A DNA stretch of 64,000 bases from Acinetobacter sp. ANC 4178 (lineage in GTDB: Bacteria > Pseudomonadota > Gammaproteobacteria > Pseudomonadales > Moraxellaceae), in assembly GCF_004331175.1 (NCBI RefSeq), contig NZ_SJOD01000005.1, positions 186,001 through 250,000 on the forward strand. Reading direction: 5' to 3'. Shown here one piece after another: positions 9,445-16,836 of this stretch (within the stretch, counting starts at the first letter, position 1; each line of letters starts with the position of its first letter). Position numbers and translations under genes: made by a program. The notes under the pieces are model-generated. The model had not been told where the DNA came from, ran no database searches, and worked only from the letters and a program-made list of their open reading frames with translations.

Positions 9445-10644
9445 ATGAACAGGACGTTCTCAAATACCCTCAAACTCAGCGCATTTCTTTGTTTAAGTAT
9501 GTGCTTAGGCATTGGTATTTTGCGCTTTTCCTATACGGCCTTATTGCCTTCAACACGCGAAGCCTATGAATGGAGTCATAACTTTGCCAGTATTTTAGGC
9601 AGTGCCAACCTTTTGGGTTATTTGGTTGGCGCTTATTGGGCCATGAAAATCCCACAAAATCCTAAAATGCCCATCTATATCATTAGCGCCGCTTTTGTGG
9701 GTTCAATCAGTCTATTTGCCTGTGCTTTTTCCAGTTTTTCAGAAACTTGGTATTTAACATGGCGTTTTATTTCAGGTATCAGTGGCGGCCTACTGATGAT
9801 TCTGTCTCCAAGTGTGGTCGCGCAATGTAGCGATTTACAGCATCGCTTTAAAATCAACTTTATTGGTTTTAGTGGTATCGGTTTGGGAGTTTTATGTGCC
9901 ACGCTGTTTATGCCCTATCTCGACCAAATTGCAATCTCAAGTGCATGGTTAATCTTATGTGCTTTCGCCTTTGGCATGAGTGCGTTGCTCTGGCTGCTTG
10001 TTAGTCCATTTCAAGCTCAACTACAAGCCATTCCAGCAACACAATCTCAAGCAGATCAAGTCAGTTTCATTTACTACAGCTTGTTGATCGCATATGCCTG
10101 TAGTGCCTTTGCCTATATTCCACATTCTTTATTCTGGATTGACTACTTGAGCCATGTATTGGCCCTGAATTTATTCTGGATTAATTTCAATTGGATTCTA
10201 TATGGCTTAGGCAGTGCTTTGGGGGCGTATAGCGCTTATGTCTTAGCCCGAAAGCTCGGTAATTTTGCCGCACTGAAAGTGTTATATAGCATCTATATCT
10301 TTGCTGTGTTAATTGCAGTACTGAGTTTTTCACCTATTTTTACGTTTGTATCTTCATTCCTTACAGGTTTGCTGAACCCTGCCGTGGTTTTCCTAACCTC
10401 CTATACCATTTTGCAACTGTACAGTTTGGCATATAAAAAATTATGGAGTATGGCAACGCTCAGTTTTGCCACCATTCAACTGCTCGGTGGGATTAGCTTT
10501 AGTACTTTGCAGCATTTTGGAGTGCCCTACCATCAGCAATTTAGCATAGCCTCTGCGGTACTCTTATTTGGCACTTTGCAACTGTTTTGGTTTACTCGCC
10601 CGCATGCAAAAACTAGCCAAAACAGTAAACCAATGACCGACTAA
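9445..10644 (+). CDS. YbfB/YjiJ family MFS transporter
   Basis: A 399-residue membrane protein with 12 predicted helices. The start (LSMCLGIGILRFSYTALLP) and the short loops are characteristic of the YbfB/YjiJ branch of the major facilitator superfamily. The substrate is unknown for this branch. The gene follows the flavin reductase gene by about 90 bp on the same strand, so co-transcription is possible. A weak inverted repeat (AAGGTGAAA and its complement) lies between them. The C-terminal tail is short and polar. Confidence 0.85.
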   Translation: MNRTFSNTLKLSAFLCLSMCLGIGILRFSYTALLPSTREAYEWSHNFASILGSANLLGYLVGAYWAMKIPQNPKMPIYIISAAFVGSISLFACAFSSFSETWYLTWRFISGISGGLLMILSPSVVAQCSDLQHRFKINFIGFSGIGLGVLCATLFMPYLDQIAISSAWLILCAFAFGMSALLWLLVSPFQAQLQAIPATQSQADQVSFIYYSLLIAYACSAFAYIPHSLFWIDYLSHVLALNLFWINFNWILYGLGSALGAYSAYVLARKLGNFAALKVLYSIYIFAVLIAVLSFSPIFTFVSSFLTGLLNPAVVFLTSYTILQLYSLAYKKLWSMATLSFATIQLLGGISFSTLQHFGVPYHQQFSIASAVLLFGTLQLFWFTRPHAKTSQNSKPMTD

Positions 10645-10738
10645 TCATGCTGATATTCACCATGAGACTTTTTATCTTTCTGGTGCAGCAATTTGAACAT
10701 TTTTTGATGTGTCTAACCAAGCTTGGCAGATTATCCCC

Positions 10739-11299
10739 TTATGAGCCCTTATGGCTTAAAAATGGATAAGGATTCACAGCCCCTTGCCCAGTAAAATAAA
10801 TACCATAATGTAAATGTGGCGGTGTATTTTTGGCATTGCCAGTATTGCCTACATAACCCAGCACTGCCCCTTGCTCCACCCAATCTCCCTCGCCTATATG
10901 CGGTGCATAAGCCTCTAAATGTGCATAATAATGTCGACTTAAATCTGGTCCAATTACCCACACCACTTTGCCACCTAAGCTGTCTAAACCAACTTTTGCA
11001 ACGATCCCTTGCGTTGTACTCAGTACCTCTGTGCCTCGTTTAGCAAAAATATCAATGCCTTCATGTTTACGATTCTGACCTCTTGCAGCACCCCATGTAT
11101 CATTAATTTGCTTTGAGGTAACGCCTTTAACAGGCATAGGTAATTGTGTCGAGAGATTTTGACGAGCCAATTGAAACTGTAAAACAGGATATTTCCACCC
11201 TGTAGACTCACCTGAAACAGGAGGTTTACATGCCAGCAACACCCAACTCAGAGGTAGTAATATCGCTAAATTTTTAATACTTTGATATTGAGGTTTCAT
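10739..11299 (-). CDS. M23 family peptidase, lipoprotein
   Basis: A 186-residue predicted lipoprotein. After a short hydrophobic signal comes a lipobox LLAC at residues 21-24. The C-terminal half is an M23 (LytM-type) domain with the first zinc ligands in HEGID and the HLHYG motif near the end, so the metal site appears intact. It should cut peptide cross-links in peptidoglycan or activate amidases from the periplasmic face of a membrane. The gene stands alone. Its upstream region holds repeated motifs (see findings). The C-terminus is short, ending about 15 residues after HLHYG. Confidence 0.87.
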   Translation of the reverse strand: MKPQYQSIKNLAILLPLSWVLLACKPPVSGESTGWKYPVLQFQLARQNLSTQLPMPVKGVTSKQINDTWGAARGQNRKHEGIDIFAKRGTEVLSTTQGIVAKVGLDSLGGKVVWVIGPDLSRHYYAHLEAYAPHIGEGDWVEQGAVLGYVGNTGNAKNTPPHLHYGIYFTGQGAVNPYPFLSHKGS

Positions 11300-11466
11300 T
11301 CTTATGATTTAAGTCTTTTCAATTGACGCCATTCTAACTGTGAGTCACACAATTCCCTATGGCGATTTGGTTATCGCGCAAGATAACTACAGTTTCAAAA
11401 CTGAAAGTAAAGCAACTTCATGACGAGATAAAACTACAGTTTCAACTCATGAAATATAATTTTAAG

Positions 11467-11502
11467 CAAAAAAAAAGCCTACAAATGAATTAAGTAGGCT
11501 TT
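11467..11502 (-). terminator. Intrinsic terminator with no gene upstream
   Basis: Read on the minus strand, AAAGCCTAC pairs with GTAGGCTTT and is followed by nine T. The nearest minus-strand gene upstream, icd, already has its own terminator 310 bp earlier. This hairpin therefore suggests a short untranslated transcript starting between about 11550 and 11800. Confidence 0.65.
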
Positions 11503-11812
11503 AAAAAATTTAAAACAAGTCAGGGAACTATCAGCTTTAAATCTTGTGCTAATATTGCCAAAACTGAGAACCATTTACAATACTTTGGTTAAAGATATAT
11601 TTAAAATATTTGTTAAAAAGTGCCTTTTTTTTCATAAATGACTTACAACTTTACCTATTCATTTTTATAACTTTACATCAGCGATCCAAACTATGTTTTG
11701 CTGATTAAGGCATCGTTGTCACACTTCAGATTAAAAGCATAACGCTCATTTGAACCAATATATTTTTTTGAGTAAAGCCAAGTTTCGACTTAAGCTCAAA
11801 AACCTAACATCA

Positions 11813-11840
11813 CAAAAAAGTCGGCCTTTTACCGACCTTT
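11813..11840 (-). terminator. Intrinsic terminator of icd
   Basis: On the minus strand GTCGG and CCGAC form a stem around a 7-base loop, followed by TTTTTT. It lies 22 bp after the icd stop. Confidence 0.75.
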
Positions 11841-11861
11841 CTTTTTGAGCACTTTAAAAAG

Positions 11862-13118
11862 TTAATCTTGCATGTTTCCAATAATCGCTTGTCCAAACTC
11901 AGAACAGCTTAACAACTTCGCATTCGGCATTAAGCGCTCAAAGTCGTAGGTAACCGTTTTGTTTGCAATTGCACCTGACACACCCTGAATAATCAAGTCA
12001 GCAGCTTCAATCCACCCCATATCTCGTAACATCATTTCTGCTGAAAGAATAATCGAACCCGGATTTACTTTGTCTAGACCTGCATATTTTGGCGCAGTAC
12101 CATGTGTTGCTTCATACATGGAAATTGCACCCCCAATATTTGCACCGGGGGCAATGCCAATACCGCCAACCTCTGCTGCAAGTGCATCTGAAATATAGTC
12201 ACCATTCAAGTTTAAAGTCGCAATCACAGAATAGTCGGCAGGACGCATTAAAATTTGCTGTAAGAAGGCATCGGCAATCACATCTTTTATAATAATATCT
12301 TTACCCGTTTTAGGATTTTTAATTTTAACCCAAGGACCACCATCGATCAGTTCAGCCGCAAATCGCTCCACAGCAAGCTCATAGCCCCATTCTTTAAATG
12401 CACCTTCGGTATATTTCATAATATTACCTTTGTGAACCAAGGTCACAGAAGGTTTATCATTATCAATTGCAAACTGAATTGCCTTACGTACCAAGCGCTG
12501 TGTGCCTTCTTTTGACACAGGTTTAATGCCAATACCACAATGATCTTCAAAGCGAATTTTTGTAACGCCCATTTCTTCTTTTAAAAATTTAATCACTTTC
12601 TTCGCTTCTGGCGAATCTGCCTGCCATTCAATCCCTGCATAAATATCTTCAGAGTTTTCACGGAAAATCACCATATCGGTCAGTTCAGGATGTTGCACGG
12701 GTGATGGTACGCCTTCAAACCAACGTACAGGACGCACACAAACATAGAGGTCTAATTCTTGACGTAAAGCAACATTCAAAGACCGAATACCACCACCAAC
12801 AGGCGTCGTTAGTGGGCCTTTTATTGAAACCACAAATTCACGTAAAACATCGAAGGTTTCTTCAGGCATATAAGTGCCATAAATTTTATTGGCTTTCTCT
12901 CCACAATAGACTTCCATCCACTCGATAGAACGTTTACCACCATAAGCTTTCTGAACGGCTGCATTGACCACAGCGCGCATCGTCGGGGTAATATCTACAC
13001 CAATGCCATCACCTTCAATAAATGGAATAATGGGTTGATTCGGAACATTTAATGACAAATCTGCATTTACAGTAATTTTGCTGCCATCCGCAGGAACAAC
13101 AATCTTTTTATAACTCAT
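11862..13118 (-). CDS. icd: NADP-dependent isocitrate dehydrogenase, dimeric type
   Basis: 418 residues, close to the 416 of E. coli Icd. It catalyses oxidative decarboxylation of isocitrate to 2-oxoglutarate in the TCA cycle. Visible family features are the N-terminal [14 protein letters not shown], the phosphorylation-loop motif [13 protein letters not shown] containing the serine used by AceK in enterobacteria, and the cofactor region [23 protein letters not shown] follows. No aceK is in the window, so control by phosphorylation is only a possibility. A second, unrelated isocitrate dehydrogenase is encoded 3.7 kb away at 16837-19068. The gene is monocistronic with its own terminator. Confidence 0.96.
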   Translation of the reverse strand: MSYKKIVVPADGSKITVNADLSLNVPNQPIIPFIEGDGIGVDITPTMRAVVNAAVQKAYGGKRSIEWMEVYCGEKANKIYGTYMPEETFDVLREFVVSIKGPLTTPVGGGIRSLNVALRQELDLYVCVRPVRWFEGVPSPVQHPELTDMVIFRENSEDIYAGIEWQADSPEAKKVIKFLKEEMGVTKIRFEDHCGIGIKPVSKEGTQRLVRKAIQFAIDNDKPSVTLVHKGNIMKYTEGAFKEWGYELAVERFAAELIDGGPWVKIKNPKTGKDIIIKDVIADAFLQQILMRPADYSVIATLNLNGDYISDALAAEVGGIGIAPGANIGGAISMYEATHGTAPKYAGLDKVNPGSIILSAEMMLRDMGWIEAADLIIQGVSGAIANKTVTYDFERLMPNAKLLSCSEFGQAIIGNMQD

Positions 13119-13402
13119 TGCCTAACTTCTCTCTTTTATTATAATTTCTAGCGATTTAAACATAATTGCCGATAGATATTTACAGCATTTCTTATCGCCT
13201 AATAGCTTAATCGAATTACATCCTTTTTGAGATTTATATGGGAAATGGCTAGATTTCTCGCTTAAATAGAACGTATTGTTTTCACGCATTATCGGAGATA
13301 TAGAAGTCATTTTTTATGAAAATTTTCATTCTCTGCCAATCACCCTGATTCAATAAATCGACATAAATTCATTATAATTTTTTAAATACATCTCAATCCA
13401 TA

Positions 13403-13653
13403 GTGAAGCATTACATTCTTTTAGACTTCTACGAAGGCACTTTCGGCTTGGGTAAATATCCAGCAGTATCTTTTCCAGATACCCATATATTCGAAGATAA
13501 AGCCCAATTTGCTCAGGTTTAGACGCTGTTCAAGAAAAAATTAAATCAAAGAAATAAACTGCTCAGCATGTATTTAAAGCGATTCTGCAAAAGATGTCCT
13601 TCCCTCTCCCTAAAATGGACTACATGCTTCCAAGCCACCATCAAGATTTTTAA
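13403..13653 (+). pseudogene. Decayed gene remnant of unknown family
   Basis: A coding-like stretch broken by at least one frameshift and one stop. The first frame (13403-13522) reads VKHYILLDFYEGTFGLGKYP and continues to a TAG. The next frame continues from 13522 as DAVQEKIKSKK, stop, then TAQHVFKAILQKMSFPLPKM and ends at HHQDF with TAA at 13651-13653. The protein-like composition over about 80 codons contrasts with the surrounding A+T-rich DNA. The family is not recognised. It lies upstream of the catalase-family gene, on the same strand. The rest of 13119-13776 contains only the icd promoter side and the leader of the next gene. Confidence 0.45.
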
Positions 13654-13776
13654 TCGAGATCCAATAAAAAAGCCGCAGATATTGTAATTATTCTATATAT
13701 TTAAGGAGTGTAAATAATTTCACATCATCAGGCTAAAAATTAAAAAAAATCCAGCTTTAAAGCAAGGAGACAATCA

Positions 13777-14913
13777 ATGCCTAACTTCAAAAGACCTATG
13801 CGCTTAGGTTTAATTTTTCACACCATATTGCTCACAGGTATTGCTACTGCCGTACATGCGAATACGTCACCTGTAGCAATAAATACCCATAAAGCACTTG
13901 TTTATCCAAATGTAGATCATGGTCTGAGTGAAAGCCTTTATCCAAATGAAGCCGCCACGGCTAAAGAAATTGCAGACATCATTGAAATGTCCATCCGAAA
14001 ACAATATGTCTCAGATATCGCACTGCGTGATGCACATCCTAAAGCACATGGTTGTGTACGTGCAGAATTCAAAATAAATGAAACATTACCTCAAAACCTG
14101 ATTCATGGTGTTTTTATTCCGGGCAAAACCTATCAAGCATGGATTCGTTTTTCCAATGGATCAAGTAATGCAAAACAAGCGGATATTAAAAAAGATGCAC
14201 GTGGTATGGCCATCAAACTTTTAGGGGTATCAGGGAAAAATCTTTCCGATGAATCCACTTCCACCCAAGATTTCATCATGATCAATCATCCTGTCTTTTT
14301 TGCCAATGACCCCGCTCGTTATCTAACATTCATGCAAGATATCAATAGTGACAAATTTCTTAAAAAACTGCATATCCCTTTTGCATTAGGAATGAAAGGA
14401 ACTTGGATCGCCTTTAACACGAGAAATAAAATTTCAAACCCATTGCAAACTAGATACTGGTCTATGGTGCCCTATCAATTGGGATTAGGTGCTCATCGTC
14501 AAGCGGTAAAATATTCTGTCCGAGCTTGCTCGGCCATTGTCAGCCCTATTCCAGCTACGCCACAGAAAGATTTCTTAAGAGATGCACTCCGTACCAGCTT
14601 GCAAAAAGGTGATGCGTGTATGGAGTTTTTAGTACAACCTCGGACATTAAGCTCAATGTCTGTGGAAGACTCTATGACGGAATGGAAAGAAGACCAAGCC
14701 CCTTTCTACAAGGTGGCAACGATTCGTATTCCCCAACAAGTTTTTGATACCCCAGAGCAAAATAAATTTTGTGAAAATCTCTCTTTTACCCCATGGCATG
14801 CGTTAGCTGAACACAAGCCACTTGGAGCCGTAAACCGAATGCGCAAAGTCATCTATGACCAGATTAGTCGCGTCCGACATGAAATGAATTCGACCGAAAG
14901 ATTGGAACCCTGA
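13777..14913 (+). CDS. Periplasmic catalase-family heme protein
   Basis: A 378-residue protein with a Sec signal peptide (cleavage likely after VHANT at about residue 29). It then matches the short catalase-related family, which lacks the C-terminal domains of true catalases. Near residue 89 is AHGCVRAEF with the distal-type histidine. RFSNGSSN follows, and a C-terminal region around RMRKVIYDQISRVRH supplies the R-x3-Y proximal heme-ligand pattern. Members act as heme peroxidases or poorly characterised heme enzymes. A strong AAGGAG ribosome site precedes the ATG. The gene is flanked on both sides by apparent gene debris, suggesting a once larger locus. Confidence 0.85.
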   Translation: MPNFKRPMRLGLIFHTILLTGIATAVHANTSPVAINTHKALVYPNVDHGLSESLYPNEAATAKEIADIIEMSIRKQYVSDIALRDAHPKAHGCVRAEFKINETLPQNLIHGVFIPGKTYQAWIRFSNGSSNAKQADIKKDARGMAIKLLGVSGKNLSDESTSTQDFIMINHPVFFANDPARYLTFMQDINSDKFLKKLHIPFALGMKGTWIAFNTRNKISNPLQTRYWSMVPYQLGLGAHRQAVKYSVRACSAIVSPIPATPQKDFLRDALRTSLQKGDACMEFLVQPRTLSSMSVEDSMTEWKEDQAPFYKVATIRIPQQVFDTPEQNKFCENLSFTPWHALAEHKPLGAVNRMRKVIYDQISRVRHEMNSTERLEP

Positions 14914-15300
14914 TAATAACGAAATAAATCAAGGAGATATGGTTAAAGATAATGATCAATTAATATCTTATGTCTAAAGAAGAAGTCCGTATAGTTATGG
15001 AACTTCTTCAACAACAATTGCATTAAAGCATTAACAAAAAATGGATGAACAATGTGCACAACTTGACTAGACACATGAAGTTCAGAGATTCAACGAATAC
15101 TTACAGGGTTCGAAGCGAAAATGGCTGTGCATCCTATGTAAAGAATAAAATTGAGGAGCGCAAGCCGAAATCTGATATAGTAGCGCCAATATAGTGGGCT
15201 TTTTCTTTACCCTTCCCGACCTACTCCCACTTATACGGGTAACCAAACGGGTAATTCCAAAAAGTCCAAACAAATTTTTAAAATTTTCTAGTAGGTTAAA
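14914..15300. other. 387-bp intergenic region with possible gene debris
   Basis: A good ribosome site (AAGGAGAT, 14931-14938) precedes an ATG at 14939. Its frame stops after 12 codons, but an overlapping frame from 14970 continues as MSKEEVRIVMELLQQQLH to a TAA at 15024. A third open frame follows to about 15190. This resembles a small frameshifted gene downstream of the catalase-family gene. Near 15234-15256 there is a direct repeat of ACGGGTAA. No RNA gene is recognised. Confidence 0.35.
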
Positions 15301-16089
15301 GTGAAAATAGTCATTCTTAACAAGCCTTATGATGTGCTCTCGCAGTTTCGTAAAGACGAAGCACACATGACGATGTCTGATTTTATAGACGATTCGACTT
15401 TGCGTTTGGCTGGTCGTCTTGATATGGACTCTGAAGGCTTAGTTTTTTTAACTGACCACGGTGGTTTAAATCAATACATTACCAACCCTGCAAACAAAAA
15501 GTACAAAACTTATTTAGTACAGCTTGATGGCGATGTAACCGAAGAAGCCTTAGAGCAACTTCGCAAAGGTGTTGAATTAAAAGATGGCATGACTTTACCT
15601 GCCCAAGCATCTAAGGTTGAACAACCTGAGTGGTTATGGGATCGTGATCCTCCTGTACGTTTCCGTGCATCTGTGCCGACATCTTGGGTCGAAATTTCAA
15701 TTTGCGAAGGCCGTAACCGTCAAGTCCGTCGTATGACTGCTGCTGTAGGCTTCCCGACTTTACGTTTAATCCGTACCAAAATTGGTGCAATTGATTTGGT
15801 TCAAATGGGCTTACAACCTGGCGAGACCAAAGAAATTGAGCCACTTTTATACCCTGACTTTCAAAATATTCCTGCTGAAGAACCTTACCGTTCACGCTCT
15901 TATGTGAAAAAACCGGGTGGTACAGGCGGTAAACCTATGGTTCGTAAGAACAAAGATGGTTCTGTGAAAAAGTCAGGTACAAAGCGTATTTGGCAAATGG
16001 ACGAAAGCGAAAAGCCAAAACGTAAAACCAATGGTACTACTCGCCCAAATACGAAAGCTCCACGTGGTCGCGGACGTAGTGGTCGTTAA
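15301..16089 (+). CDS. rluE: 23S rRNA pseudouridine synthase, RluE-type
   Basis: 262 residues beginning with GTG, preceded by a TAGGT ribosome-like site. The RsuA-family catalytic motif GRLDMDSEGLVFLT (catalytic Asp) lies at residues 38-51, and SICEGRNRQVRRM near residue 140 is the family's second signature. There is no N-terminal S4 domain, which separates RluE from RluB/RluF/RsuA. RluE makes pseudouridine 2457 in 23S rRNA of E. coli. The last 70 residues are an unusual Lys/Arg/Gly-rich tail ending in RGRGRSGR, probably a disordered RNA-binding extension. A clear terminator follows. Confidence 0.87.
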   Translation: MKIVILNKPYDVLSQFRKDEAHMTMSDFIDDSTLRLAGRLDMDSEGLVFLTDHGGLNQYITNPANKKYKTYLVQLDGDVTEEALEQLRKGVELKDGMTLPAQASKVEQPEWLWDRDPPVRFRASVPTSWVEISICEGRNRQVRRMTAAVGFPTLRLIRTKIGAIDLVQMGLQPGETKEIEPLLYPDFQNIPAEEPYRSRSYVKKPGGTGGKPMVRKNKDGSVKKSGTKRIWQMDESEKPKRKTNGTTRPNTKAPRGRGRSGR

Positions 16090-16103
16090 GATCTGATTGT
16101 TTT

Positions 16104-16128
16104 AAAGCCCACGAAAGTGGGCTTTTTT
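16104..16128 (+). terminator. Intrinsic terminator of rluE
   Basis: AAAGCCCAC and GTGGGCTTT form a stem around a GAAA tetraloop, followed by T-run. It sits 15 bp after the stop. Confidence 0.9.
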
Positions 16129-16168
16129 ATAAATGAATATTAAAATAGTATTTTGTGCTCATTAAATT

Positions 16169-16497
16169 TTAATCATTCGACAAGCCGCTTTTCTCTAAAA
16201 ATAAATTTAGTCCAAAAGAAGGATAATGTAGCTCATACAATTCCATAATCAATTTGTCTTTAACTAGACGACTATTTTTACATGCATAAGAAAAATCTAA
16301 AATATCTGCTAATTCTTTTCTTTGATTCAACTCATCTATTTGAAAATGTGTAAGCTCTATCCTTAAGTCTTCAGATGAAGATTCTTTTAAATTTGCGAGT
16401 TCAATCAATTCTTGTTGATATTTAGGATGAGCAACTCTCAGATTAAAAACTAAATAGCAGTAATGACTACCCCAAAGATCAAGCTTTTCTTATTCAT
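16169..16497 (-). pseudogene. Frameshifted small membrane-anchored protein gene
   Basis: Reading from an ATG at 16497, the frame gives MNKKSLIFGVVITAI and hits TAG at 16450. Reusing one T (equivalent to a single-base deletion) joins it to a frame that stays open to the TAA just after FLEKSGLSND at 16169. The joined protein of about 109 residues would have one N-terminal transmembrane segment (SLIFGVVITAIYLVFNL) and a charged, helical soluble part with LANLKESSSEDLRIELTHF. The downstream frame alone has no ATG (only a TTG at 16408). The break lies at ATTTAGTTTTT, so either a real mutation or a sequencing error is possible. The family is unknown. Confidence 0.6.
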
Positions 16498-16767
16498 TTT
16501 CTTAAATTTCACAAAATATTCCGATACACGACAATGTCATCTACTGCTGTTCGAGGCAGGCTGCATACAATATTGATTGTTTCTGCGAAGTATCGATCAA
16601 AAATGTAATTTAACGAGTTCAGTAGATGACGATGGTTTTGGCTACTTTTGCCTAAACAAAAGTAGCTCGTACCGAAGGTTAAATACATAATCTAATATCC
16701 AATAATTGGACTACAACACGTTAAATAATAAGACAAAAGTTCAATTTTTAGGATATTGAATATAAGC
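16498..16767. other. Structured intergenic segment
   Basis: Eleven-base inverted repeats GTCATCTACTG (16536-16546) and CAGTAGATGAC (16620-16630) enclose about 73 bp. Just to the right is a perfect 10-bp hairpin, GCTACTTTTG / CAAAAGTAGC (16641-16666), with a 6-base loop. No open frame or U-tract explains them. Candidates are a small mobile element (MITE-like), a structured RNA, or scattered intergenic repeats. Confidence 0.4.
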
Positions 16768-16771
16768 AAAT

Positions 16772-16803
16772 AAAAAAGCCGATGCATTCGCATCGGCTTT
16801 TTT
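16772..16803. terminator. Bidirectional intrinsic terminator
   Basis: AAAAAAGCCGATGC and its exact complement flank a 4-base loop. It lies 34 bp after the stop of the monomeric isocitrate dehydrogenase on the minus strand. Confidence 0.9.
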
Positions 16804-16836
16804 CACATCATCGACTAACAGCCGATTTTGCTCAAC

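Larger units (their letters stand above)
11300..11861. other. 562-bp intergenic region with repeats and hairpins
   Basis: Contents from left to right are as follows. A dyad CAGTTT-CA-AAACTG lies at 11390-11403, and a 14-bp direct repeat (AACTACAGTTTCAA) at 11385-11398 and 11432-11445. A minus-strand terminator lies at 11467-11502, and a 16-mer shared with the 55-kb RNA candidate at 11520-11535. The icd terminator is at 11813-11840. No credible protein gene is visible. A minus-strand non-coding transcript ending at 11467 is possible. Confidence 0.5.

Noticed and set aside
11600..11690. Short minus-strand peptide MKKKALFNKYFKYIFN in the icd/M23 gap
   Set aside because: No ribosome site and composition simply follows A+T-rich DNA, so the region is treated as a possible RNA instead.
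13122..13310. 62-codon minus-strand frame directly upstream of icd
   Set aside because: It runs through the icd promoter region, has no good start context, and looks non-protein-like.
15100..15125. GGTTCGAAGC resembling a tRNA T-loop
   Set aside because: No acceptor stem, anticodon arm or CCA context around it; no tRNA could be folded.
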